From: JAZDLC01 sp043802345 | GTDB lineage: Bacteria; Planctomycetota; B15-G4; JADJEK01 | Length of the DNA: 10,254 nucleotides | Reading direction: 5' to 3' | NCBI GenBank assembly: GCA_043802345.1 | Contig: JAZDLC010000163.1 | Location: 1 to 10,254, forward strand | Shown: positions 1 to 6,430 of the stretch, piece after piece | Position numbering within the stretch: position 1 is the first letter of the stretch | How the letters are laid out: each line of letters opens with the position of its first letter | Notes under the pieces: model-generated | Seen by the model: the letters and a program-made list of their open reading frames with translations, nothing else | Database searches by the model: none | What the model was told of the DNA's origin: nothing | Made by a program: the position numbers and the translations under genes

Positions 1-794
1 CGGTCTGCTATTCCTCCGGATATCACGTTCCTGACTGGGTCGAGGAGAGGGTGGAAACGCGCAAGGGGTCCATGGACTCGCTGACGATCCAGAGTCGGGC
101 GTTCGAGGACGAACGCGCGGTGCGGGTCTACCTGCCTTCACGGTTCCGGAGACGCGCCCGCTACCCCCTGCTGGTCGTTCACGACGGCGACGACTACCTG
201 ATGTTCTCGCGGATGATGACGGTGCTCGACAACCTGACTCACAGGTTGGAGATCCCGTCCATGATCGTCGCGATGACCAACCCGCGCGACCGGCTGGTCG
301 AGTACGCGGACTGCGAGCGGCACGCCAGGCACCTGGTCGAGGAGATCGTGCCGGCCATGGAACAGCACTTCCCGCTGGTGGGGACGCCCGCCTCCCGAGG
401 GCTGATGGGAGCCAGCTTCGGAGCGGTCGCTTCTCTCTCCGCCGCATGGCGCTACCCCGGTTTCTTCGGAAAACTACTGCTCCAGTCCGGATCGTTCGGA
501 TTCACCGACATCGGCGAACATCACCGGGGGCCCGCCTTTGATCCGGTGGTGCGCTTCGTGAACGCATTCCGGACCAGGCCCGGCCGGCCCGCGGACCGGA
601 TCTTCGTGAGCTGCGGCATCTACGAGTCACTGATCTACGAGAACCGCTCCCTGGTGCCGTTGCTCCAGGCGACCGGCATGAACGTGCGCTACGTGGAAGC
701 CAGGGACGGACACTGCTGGGAGAACTGGAGGGACCGGATGCGGGAGGGGCTTTCGTGGCTCTTTCCGGGCCCTCTGTGGATGGTGTATGAATAG
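1..794 (+). CDS. Enterochelin-esterase-like alpha/beta hydrolase (5' partial)
   Basis: This is a serine hydrolase of the putative esterase (enterochelin esterase / esterase D-like) family, likely cytoplasmic; its substrate is unknown. The frame is open back to base 3, reading VCYSSGYHVPDWVEERV before the GTG at 51. That stretch looks like the linker before the catalytic domain in longer members of the family, so I take the true start to lie upstream of the window and the GTG as internal. Counting from base 3, the nucleophile motif GASFGA places Ser at about residue 138, DGHCWENW supplies the His at about 237, and Glu of GIYES (about 208) is a candidate acid. The C-terminus (SWLFPGPLWMVYE) looks natural and ends in TAG. 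A broken ATP-grasp gene follows 66 bases downstream on the same strand, suggesting a two-gene unit. No signal peptide is visible, but the N-terminus is missing. The family call is firm; the substrate is not known. Confidence 0.85.
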   Translation, partial: VCYSSGYHVPDWVEERVETRKGSMDSLTIQSRAFEDERAVRVYLPSRFRRRARYPLLVVHDGDDYLMFSRMMTVLDNLTHRLEIPSMIVAMTNPRDRLVEYADCERHARHLVEEIVPAMEQHFPLVGTPASRGLMGASFGAVASLSAAWRYPGFFGKLLLQSGSFGFTDIGEHHRGPAFDPVVRFVNAFRTRPGRPADRIFVSCGIYESLIYENRSLVPLLQATGMNVRYVEARDGHCWENWRDRMREGLSWLFPGPLWMVYE

Positions 795-848
795 GGGGAT
801 GATGGGCAGGGAGCCCGTCCGGTCCGCGCTCGCGGCAAACGGCATGTC

Positions 849-854
849 AGGAGG
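849..854 (+). promoter_or_regulatory. Shine-Dalgarno AGGAGG deciding a TTG start at 861
   Basis: A perfect AGGAGG lies six bases before TTG at 861. It fixes the start of the ATP-grasp gene. No ATG or GTG in that frame gives an equally well-placed site, and the ATG at 844 is out of frame and soon stops. Confidence 0.7.
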
Positions 855-1088
855 CTCCGCTTGGGATCGATCACGCGCAAGATAGGGCTGTCGCTGGGAG
901 CCGACATCTGCTGGCCGATCTGCTTCGAGGAGATCATCCGCCGGCTCGACCTCAGGATTCCGATCGAAGGCAACGAAATCCGTATCGAGGTCGAGCGGGT
1001 CACCATCGAACCGTTCGACCTGCGGGCGCCCTGCTCCTACAGCGTCGTTCTGGACCGCCTGACCCTCTGGTACCACACCAGCAGGGAA

Positions 1089-1091
1089 TGA
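1089..1091 (+). other. In-frame TGA, first nonsense lesion
   Basis: The frame from TTG 861 reads YHTSRE, then TGA, then IKKAILMDGLYVFNN with no start codon until ATG 1110. The residues after the stop look like native family sequence, so the stop interrupts one protein and does not end a small gene. I expect Trp (TGG) here, which a single G-to-A change would explain. Confidence 0.7.
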
Positions 1092-1196
1092 ATCAAGAAG
1101 GCGATCCTGATGGACGGGCTGTACGTCTTCAACAACCCCTGGTCGCTCCAGTCGATGGAGAAGCAGACCACCTACTGCGCCATGCCGCGGCTGGGG

Positions 1197-1202
1197 CTGT
1201 GC
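1197..1202 (+). other. Frameshift site in the ATP-grasp gene
   Basis: Upstream, native-looking sequence (KQTTYCAMPRLGL) is in the frame of TTG 861. Downstream, native-looking sequence (PVPDTWMVPPKEY) is in the frame one base earlier. The change is either one missing base or two extra bases (TG) at CTGTGCCG. No canonical slippery heptamer is visible, so a mutation or sequencing error is more likely than programmed frameshifting. Confidence 0.75.
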
Positions 1203-1624
1203 CGGTGCCGGACACCTGGATGGTGCCGCCCAAGGAGTATGCGCAGCTTCCCGACCTGCAGCCGACTCTGCGGCAGTACGCCAGGATGTTCGACCTGGGC
1301 GAGGTCGGCCGCAAGCTCGGCTACCCGATATTCATGAAGCCGTACGACGGCGGCGCCTGGAGGGGAGTCAGCCGGATCAAAACCGAGGAGGCGCTGCGGG
1401 CGGCGTACGAACAGAGCGGCAAGATGCTCATGCATCTGCAGCAGGCCGTCGAGAACTACGACATCTTCGTCCGCTGCATCGGCATCGGGCCCCAGGTCCG
1501 CTGCGTCAACTACGACCCCACCGCCCCACTGCACGACCGGTACCGCACCGGCGTCGATTTCCTTCCGGCCGACGAGCAGATCGCGATGCGCAACATGACG
1601 CTGACCATCAACTCCTTCTTCGGC

Positions 1625-1627
1625 TGA
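1625..1627 (+). other. In-frame TGA, second nonsense lesion
   Basis: The reading TLTINSFFG, TGA, NFNSCEALRRDG stays in one frame on both sides, and the downstream part carries conserved-looking ligase residues (SCEAL, HPIDFANACPDSQ). The stop therefore interrupts the protein. Trp is the residue I expect at this place, again one G-to-A change from TGG. Confidence 0.7.
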
Positions 1628-2125
1628 AATTTCAACTCCTGCGAGGCGCTCCGGCGGGACGGCATCTTCCACCCGATCGACTTCGCCAACGCCTGTCCCG
1701 ACTCGCAGGTCACAAGCCTGCACTATCACTTCCCCTGGCTCGTAATGTCGATGATCCGCTGGGCCGTCTCCTGCGCCGCGACCCAGAGGAAGTTCAGGAA
1801 GAACCTCGACTGGGCCCCTTACTACGAGATCGCCGACCGAGGCCTCCCCCTCGCCGAGCGACTGGAGGAATTCGGCAAGCTCGCCGACCGACATTTCGAC
1901 ACCGCCGGATTCGACGAGTTCTGCGCAAAGCACCTCCCCCACCTTCCCGAAGTCGCCGGTGACTACTTCGCCTCGGCCGCCGCCAGGGACCCCGTCCGCA
2001 AGAAGGTCCGAGCCCTTTACCCGGAGCACGAGGGCGACAAGTTCACCGACCTCTTCCTCGAACGCATCCACGCCTGGAAAAGGGCGGAGCTCCGGTAGCA
2101 GAACTTTGAATCTCGGGGAGGCCAC

Positions 2126-2830
2126 CTACCTCTGCTCCGACCTCACCAGCAGCTCGAGTACCTTCCAGACGTTCTCCGCCACGATCTTCTGGCCGTCGGG
2201 ATTCGGGTGGATGCCGTCCGGGAGATTCAGCTCCGGGTCGCCCGCCACTCCTTCGAGGAGGAAGGGAATGAGGGAAAGATCCAGCTCCTCGGCAAGCTCG
2301 GGGAAGATCTGGCGGAAGGCGTCGGTGAACTGTTGTCCCATGTTGGGAGGGGCCTGCATGCCGGCCAGCAGGATGCGCACATCGGGAAACCGCTTGCGGG
2401 CCGCCTCGACGATCGCCTTGAGATTCGACCGGGTGGTCTCGACCGGGATGCCGCGGAGGCCGTCGTTCGCGCCGAGGGCCAGGACCATGACTGAAGGCTC
2501 GCGGCGCAGCAGCCAGTCGAGGCGGCGGAGCCCGCCCGCCGTGGTGTCGCCACTCACCCCGGCGTTGACCACCTGGTACGCGAGCCCGGCCTCCTCGATC
2601 TTCCGCTCGATCACGCTCGGGTACGATTCGTCCGGCGAAAGACCGTAGCCGAAGGTCAGGGAGTCTCCCAGGAACAGCACCACCGGCCCCGTAGCCTCCG
2701 GCCCGGCATCCTTCACGACACGCTCCCTGACAACCGGCTCAACCCGTTCCTCGCCACACCCAGGGAGCATCACCAGAAGGCAGACTCCCAGCAGAATGGA
2801 CCTTGCCGCTGGCTGTTGATTCGTGGCCAC
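2126..2830 (-). CDS. tesA: TesA-like GDSL/SGNH lysophospholipase/arylesterase, predicted lipoprotein
   Basis: This is an SGNH hydrolase of the TesA (thioesterase I / lysophospholipase L1 / arylesterase) group, hydrolysing acyl esters or thioesters at the cell envelope. All four blocks are present: GDSLTFGYG with nucleophile Ser57, NAGVSGDTT with Gly94 as oxyanion residue, GANDGLRG with Asn122, and DGIHPN with Asp205 and His208. The N-terminus has a hydrophobic stretch (12-22) ending LPGC with Cys25, which fits a lipobox, so the enzyme is probably lipid-anchored, followed by a linker of about 25 residues. The 234 residues are slightly longer than E. coli TesA, mainly from this linker. The start is GTG with GGGAG six bases upstream (plus-strand 2837-2841). 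It is transcribed divergently from the ybbA-like gene, as in E. coli, and converges on the broken ATP-grasp gene with 27 bases between them. Catalytic assignment is firm; natural substrate is not known. Confidence 0.92.
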   Translation of the reverse strand: MATNQQPAARSILLGVCLLVMLPGCGEERVEPVVRERVVKDAGPEATGPVVLFLGDSLTFGYGLSPDESYPSVIERKIEEAGLAYQVVNAGVSGDTTAGGLRRLDWLLRREPSVMVLALGANDGLRGIPVETTRSNLKAIVEAARKRFPDVRILLAGMQAPPNMGQQFTDAFRQIFPELAEELDLSLIPFLLEGVAGDPELNLPDGIHPNPDGQKIVAENVWKVLELLVRSEQR

Positions 2831-2978
2831 TGCATACTCCCGCAGCCGTTTCTCGTATACCTGGGCCAGAGTAGCAGACCGGCCGCGCGGCGCTCGTCCC
2901 GTCTCGCTACAACTCTCTGTTGACCGCTCCTTGGAATCAGGGGCTTGATTCTCGTTACGAGCCCCTACGCTGACACCC
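2831..2978. promoter_or_regulatory. Divergent promoter region between tesA and ybbA
   Basis: This 148-base gap must hold promoters for both directions. On the minus strand TATACG (plus 2854-2859) is a plausible -10 for tesA, without a convincing -35. On the plus strand TTGATT (2945-2950) and TACGCT (2966-2971), 15 bases apart, would place a transcript start at or beside the GTG at 2979, making ybbA leaderless. No Shine-Dalgarno is seen before that GTG. These elements are weak matches chosen by eye. Confidence 0.35.
2939..2966. repeat. Inverted repeat just upstream of ybbA
   Basis: AGGGGCTTG (2939-2947) and CGAGCCCCT (2958-2966) form a nine-pair stem with one G-T pair and a ten-base loop. It lies 12 bases before the GTG of the ybbA-like gene and overlaps the proposed -35. 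It could be an operator or an RNA hairpin; no T-run follows, so a terminator is unlikely. Confidence 0.45.
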
Positions 2979-3701
2979 GTGATTGAAATGAACCAAGCAG
3001 GAACTCCCGGTTTCCTGGCCGTCGACCGGCTGACCCGAACCTACCCCAGCGGCGACCGGACGCTGTCGGTGCTCTCGGACGTATCCCTTTCCCTGGAGCG
3101 CGGATCGACCTGCGCCGTCGTCGGCCCTTCCGGCAGCGGGAAGTCGACCCTGCTGGGGCTGTGCGCCGGCCTGGACCGCCCCTCTTCCGGCACGGTCAAC
3201 CTCTGCGGACACGATCTCTCCGGGCTGAGCGAGGACCAGCTCGCCGACCTGCGGGGAAGGGAAGTCGGATTCGTCTTCCAGAGTTTCCGCCTGATTCCGA
3301 CCCTGACCGCGCTGGAGAACGTGATGGTCCCGGCGGAACTCCAGGGGCGCGATGACGCCGCCGGGTCCGCCCACGAATTGCTGGCGCGGGTCGGCCTCGA
3401 CGCACGCGGCGGGCACTACCCCGGCCAGCTCTCCGGGGGGGAGCAGCAACGCGTCGCGATCGCCCGGGCCTTCTGCAATCGCCCCTCGATCCTGTTCGCG
3501 GACGAGCCGACCGGGAATCTCGACGGAGGCACCAGCCACGCCGTGGTCGACCTGCTCTTCGATCTCAACCGCGACGCCGGCACCACCCTGATCCTGGTGA
3601 CTCATGACCATGAGCTGGCGGAGCGCGCCGGCCGGACCATCCATCTGAAAGATGGCAGGGTCCAGTCCGACACTCGGGACATGAATGGCCGTCAGGACTG
3701 A
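2979..3701 (+). CDS. ybbA: YbbA/LolD-type ABC transporter ATP-binding protein
   Basis: This is the ATPase of a MacB/LolCDE-like ABC system that drives an FtsX-type permease at the inner membrane. The 240-residue length is typical. Walker A is GPSGSGKS (49-56), the Q-loop is FQSF, the signature is LSGGEQQRVAIARA (from about 150), Walker B is ILFADEP (171-177) and the switch His is in THD (209). The PTGNLDGG extension after Walker B is characteristic of the LolD/MacB/YbbA group. The start is GTG at 2979; ATG at 2988 is a close alternative, and neither has a clear ribosome site. TGA at 3699 is followed two bases later by the permease ATG, so the two are co-transcribed. The divergent tesA-like gene supports YbbA over LolD or FtsE. 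Transport substrate of YbbA-YbbP is not established. Confidence 0.92.
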   Translation: MIEMNQAGTPGFLAVDRLTRTYPSGDRTLSVLSDVSLSLERGSTCAVVGPSGSGKSTLLGLCAGLDRPSSGTVNLCGHDLSGLSEDQLADLRGREVGFVFQSFRLIPTLTALENVMVPAELQGRDDAAGSAHELLARVGLDARGGHYPGQLSGGEQQRVAIARAFCNRPSILFADEPTGNLDGGTSHAVVDLLFDLNRDAGTTLILVTHDHELAERAGRTIHLKDGRVQSDTRDMNGRQD

Positions 3702-3703
3702 GC

Positions 3704-6271
3704 ATGCGCTGGCTGCTCGCAATCTTCCACCCCTGGACCCTGCGCATGGCCTGGAGGGAGAGCCGCCGCGCCAGAACCAGGCTGCTCCTCTGTGTCTCCT
3801 CCATGACCATGGGGGTGGCCGCGCTGGTCGCGATCACTTCGTTCGGAGAGAACCTGCGCGAGGCGGTCGACGCCCAGGCCAGAACGCTGCTGGGCGCCGA
3901 CCTCAGAATCAGCAGCCGAACCCCTCTCACGGAAGAGGTGGAGCAGCATCTGCAGCGGTTGCTGATCGAGGAGCATGGCGGCGCCGAATCGCGCCAGGTC
4001 TCGTTCTCGTCCATGGCCCTCTTCCCGGAAACGGGGGCAACCCGCCTGGTCAGGGTGCGGGCCATCTCCGGCGAGTACCCGTTCTACGGAGAGATCTCCA
4101 CCGACCCGGAAGAAGCCGGGAAGAGGTTTCCCGCCGAACAGAAGGCACTGGTCGAGCCCGCCCTGCTGGCCCAGTTCACGGCCAGGACGGGCGATGTCAT
4201 TCGTATCGGCGCGCTCGACTACGAGATCGCCGGGGCGCTCAGGAAGATCCCGGGCGAGTCGGCCGCCTCCGCCCTGTTCGGCCCCACAGTCTATCTGCCG
4301 CTCGACCAGCTCGACCCGAACCTGCTGGTCCGGGGGAGCCGGGTCGACAGGTCGATCTACTACCGCTTCGGCCAATCAGTGGACGCGGACCTGCTGAAGG
4401 AAGATCTGGAGGAATTCGCCGACGCGAACCGCCTGCACGTCAGCACGGTGCGGTCTTCGCAGGATCGCCTGGACCGGACGCTGGAGAACCTCTACGGCTT
4501 CCTCAATCTGGTCGGATTCTTCGCGCTGCTGCTCGGCGCGCTCGGAGTGGGGAGCGGGATCAACGTCTACGTGCGCCAGAAGACCGACACCGTCGCGACG
4601 CTGAGGTGCCTGGGAGCCAAGGCCCATGAGGCATTCGCCGTTTATCTCGCGTCCGCCCTCGCGCTCGGCGCCATCGGGGCGCTCGCCGGCGCGGCCATCG
4701 GCTTGATGGTCCAACGACTCCTGCCGCCGATCCTCGCCAATCTCTTGCCGCTCGAGATCGATGTCAGCCTGTCGCCCCTTGCGGCCCTGACCGGCCTGGC
4801 GGTCGGCCTCTCGGTCGCCCTGGCCTTCACCCTGCTCCCGCTGCTCCCGCTGAGGAATATCTCACCTCTGCGGGCGCTGCGCTCGTCGTTGGAATCGGCG
4901 CCAACGAGAGACCTCGCCCGGTACGCGGTCATGTTCTTGATTGCCTGCCTCGTGTTCGGCTTCGCCTGGACCCAGAGCGGCAAGGCGCTGGCGGCTCTCG
5001 TCTACACCGGCGGCATCGGCGTGACGTTCCTCGGCCTGGCGGTCTGCGCCCGGCTGCTCAGATACCTGGCGCGCCACAGGATTCCGATCCGACTGCCGTT
5101 CGAATGGCGCCAAGGCGTGGCCAATCTGTACCGCCCCGGCAACCAGACCCTGCTGCTGATGGTCAGCATCGGCTTCGGCGCGTTCCTGATCCTGACGCTC
5201 TACCAGACCCGGACCATACTACTCGGCGAACTCGACTCCGTCAGCCGCGGTGAGCAGCCGAATGTACTCCTGTTCGACATCCAGGACGACCAGCTCGAGC
5301 CAATCAAGCAGCACCTGGCGGCACGAGGACTGCCGGTCCTGGAATCGGTCCCGATCGTCACCATGCTGCTCCAGGAGGTCAAGGGACGCGCCGTGTCGGA
5401 GATCCGGGAGGATGCCCGGGACCGGAGGTCCAACTGGGCGCTCAACCGGGAATACCGCTCCAGCTACCGGGAAGAGCTTGCGGACGCCGAGACCTTGCTG
5501 AGCGGCGAATGGGTCGGCAGGGCCGCCCCAGGTCAGGGACCGATCCCGGTCTCGCTGGAACAGCGGATCGCCGATGAGCTCGGAGTGAATCTGGGGGACG
5601 AGCTGGTCTGGGATGTGCAGGGAGTCTCCGTCCGGACTGTGGTCGGTTCGATCCGGGAGGTCGACTGGCGGCAGATGCGCCCCAACTTCTTCGCCCTCTT
5701 TCCGCTGGGAGTGCTCGAGCAGGCCCCCAAGTTCCACGTGCTGGTCACCCGCACCTCCACCGCCGAGCAGATCGGAGACCTGCAGCGCTCCACGGTCGAG
5801 CAGTTCTCGAACGTCTCGATCGTCGACGTCTCCCTGATCCTGAGCGTGGCCCAGGATCTGATCGACCGCGTCTCCCTGGTCATCCGCTTCATGTCGATGT
5901 TCAGCATTCTCACCGGCCTGCTGGTGCTGATCTCCACGGTTCTTACGAGCCGCTTCCAGCGTCTCGAGGAGGGCGTCCTGCTGCGCACCCTCGGCGCGAG
6001 GAAGCGCACGGTGTTCAGGATCATGACCGTTGAGTACCTTCTGCTCGGTTCCCTGGCGGCGCTCACCGGCCTGCTGCTCTCCATTCTGGCGACCTGGGGA
6101 CTGGCCGTGTTCTGGTTCGAGGTTCCGTTCCGGCTGGCGACCATGGAGATGGTCATCTGCCTCGCGCTGATCACCGGCCTGACGGTGCTGGTAGGGCGGC
6201 TGGGAAGCCTGGGGGTCCACGACCGGCCGCCTCTCGAGTGCTTGCGGGATGTGCTGCGGATTGACGCTTGA
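3704..6271 (+). CDS. ybbP: YbbP-like FtsX-type ABC transporter permease
   Basis: This 855-residue inner-membrane protein is the permease partner of the upstream ATPase. About ten membrane segments can be read, near residues 27-47, 266-287, 311-336, 361-382, 407-424, 432-452, 483-505, 725-747, 777-800 and 816-835. Two large extracytoplasmic domains (about 48-265 and 506-724) each precede an FtsX-like bundle, and the conserved TLRCLGA and LLRTLGARKRTVFR motifs follow the second segment of each bundle. That duplicated layout and length match E. coli YbbP (about 800 residues) and separate it from the four-segment MacB and LolC/E proteins. AGGA eight bases before ATG can serve as ribosome site. 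It ends in TGA after a natural-looking C-terminus. The protein probably acts by moving substrates or forces in the envelope; its cargo is unknown. Confidence 0.9.
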   Translation: MRWLLAIFHPWTLRMAWRESRRARTRLLLCVSSMTMGVAALVAITSFGENLREAVDAQARTLLGADLRISSRTPLTEEVEQHLQRLLIEEHGGAESRQVSFSSMALFPETGATRLVRVRAISGEYPFYGEISTDPEEAGKRFPAEQKALVEPALLAQFTARTGDVIRIGALDYEIAGALRKIPGESAASALFGPTVYLPLDQLDPNLLVRGSRVDRSIYYRFGQSVDADLLKEDLEEFADANRLHVSTVRSSQDRLDRTLENLYGFLNLVGFFALLLGALGVGSGINVYVRQKTDTVATLRCLGAKAHEAFAVYLASALALGAIGALAGAAIGLMVQRLLPPILANLLPLEIDVSLSPLAALTGLAVGLSVALAFTLLPLLPLRNISPLRALRSSLESAPTRDLARYAVMFLIACLVFGFAWTQSGKALAALVYTGGIGVTFLGLAVCARLLRYLARHRIPIRLPFEWRQGVANLYRPGNQTLLLMVSIGFGAFLILTLYQTRTILLGELDSVSRGEQPNVLLFDIQDDQLEPIKQHLAARGLPVLESVPIVTMLLQEVKGRAVSEIREDARDRRSNWALNREYRSSYREELADAETLLSGEWVGRAAPGQGPIPVSLEQRIADELGVNLGDELVWDVQGVSVRTVVGSIREVDWRQMRPNFFALFPLGVLEQAPKFHVLVTRTSTAEQIGDLQRSTVEQFSNVSIVDVSLILSVAQDLIDRVSLVIRFMSMFSILTGLLVLISTVLTSRFQRLEEGVLLRTLGARKRTVFRIMTVEYLLLGSLAALTGLLLSILATWGLAVFWFEVPFRLATMEMVICLALITGLTVLVGRLGSLGVHDRPPLECLRDVLRIDA

Positions 6272-6288
6272 TCCTGCCAGGACAGAGA

Positions 6289-6401
6289 CGTACTCGTACT
6301 CAGCGAAGCGGTACTCGTACTCGTTTTCAGGCTCGATAGGACGCGTCAGCTTGGTCGGTCAGGTATGATCGACATCGACTGCGGATTCGAGTACGAGTAC
6401 G
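6289..6401. repeat. GTACTC hexamer repeats, two direct copies and one inverted
   Basis: CGTACTCGTACTC lies at 6289-6301 and GTACTCGTACTCG at 6311-6323, the shared 12-mers starting 21 bases apart, about two helical turns. The reverse complement lies at 6388-6401. The third copy can pair 13 bases with either of the first two, giving alternative long-range hairpins in the leader of the transaldolase gene. Each copy is two tandem GTACTC units. Function could be regulator binding, an RNA switch or a dispersed genomic repeat. Confidence 0.6.
6364..6369 (+). promoter_or_regulatory. Possible -10 box (TATGAT) for the transaldolase gene
   Basis: TATGAT is close to the sigma-70 -10 consensus and lies between the second and third GTACTC copies. 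No good -35 is visible 16-18 bases upstream. If used, it would give a leader of about 55 bases to the ATG at 6431, carrying only the inverted repeat copy. Confidence 0.3.
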
Positions 6402-6430
6402 ACGTGACCCCCACGAACCGGAGAACCGAC

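Larger units (their letters stand above)
861..2098 (+). pseudogene. ATP-grasp ligase-like gene, broken by two TGAs and a frameshift
   Basis: Read conceptually, this is one protein of about 412 residues with a pre-ATP-grasp domain followed by an ATP-grasp fold, the architecture of RimK/glutathione-synthetase-like carboxylate-amine ligases. Piece 1 (861-1088) begins KIGLSLGADICWP and ends YHTSRE before TGA. The same frame continues at once with IKKAILMDGLYVFNNPW to about 1199. There the frame shifts (one base missing or two extra) to PVPDTWMVPPKEY, through FMKPYDGG (Lys about 160, a candidate ATP-binding lysine) and FVRCIGIGPQ, to FFG before the TGA at 1625. The last piece runs NFNSCEALRRDG, HPIDFANACPDSQ (candidate metal-binding Glu/Asp/Asn) to TAG at 2096. 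Both TGAs fall where I expect Trp from memory of homologues. TGG is still used for Trp elsewhere in the gene. The product is probably inactive unless the lesions are sequence errors or are recoded. The esterase upstream is the likely partner. Substrate is unknown. Confidence 0.8.

Noticed and set aside
861..1091. Independent 76-residue hypothetical gene
   Set aside because: Its sequence looks like a pre-ATP-grasp domain and native sequence continues in the same frame directly after the TGA.
1190..1205. Programmed -1 frameshifting
   Set aside because: No slippery heptamer or obvious downstream hairpin is seen, and the same gene carries two stops, which suggests decay or errors.
1089..1627. 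Selenocysteine at the two in-frame TGAs
   Set aside because: The positions fit Trp, not Cys, and no SECIS-like hairpin is evident right after either TGA.
1172..2125. Long minus-strand open frame opposite the ATP-grasp gene
   Set aside because: High GC makes antisense frames long; the plus strand carries the recognisable ligase motifs.
2097..2140. Bidirectional terminator between the ATP-grasp pseudogene and tesA
   Set aside because: Only a six-pair AGCAGA/TCTGCT match with a long loop is found, and it lies partly in coding sequence.
3685..4629. Plus-strand 314-codon frame inside ybbP
   Set aside because: It overlaps the permease in another frame and is low-complexity Arg/Gly/Pro-rich sequence.
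6289..6401. CRISPR array from the GTACTC repeats
   Set aside because: Repeats are only 12-13 bases, unevenly spaced, one is inverted, and there are no cas genes.
6365..6430. Upstream ATG as the transaldolase start
   Set aside because: It lacks a ribosome site and its extra codons run through the GTACTC repeat; ATG 6431 has GGAG at good spacing.
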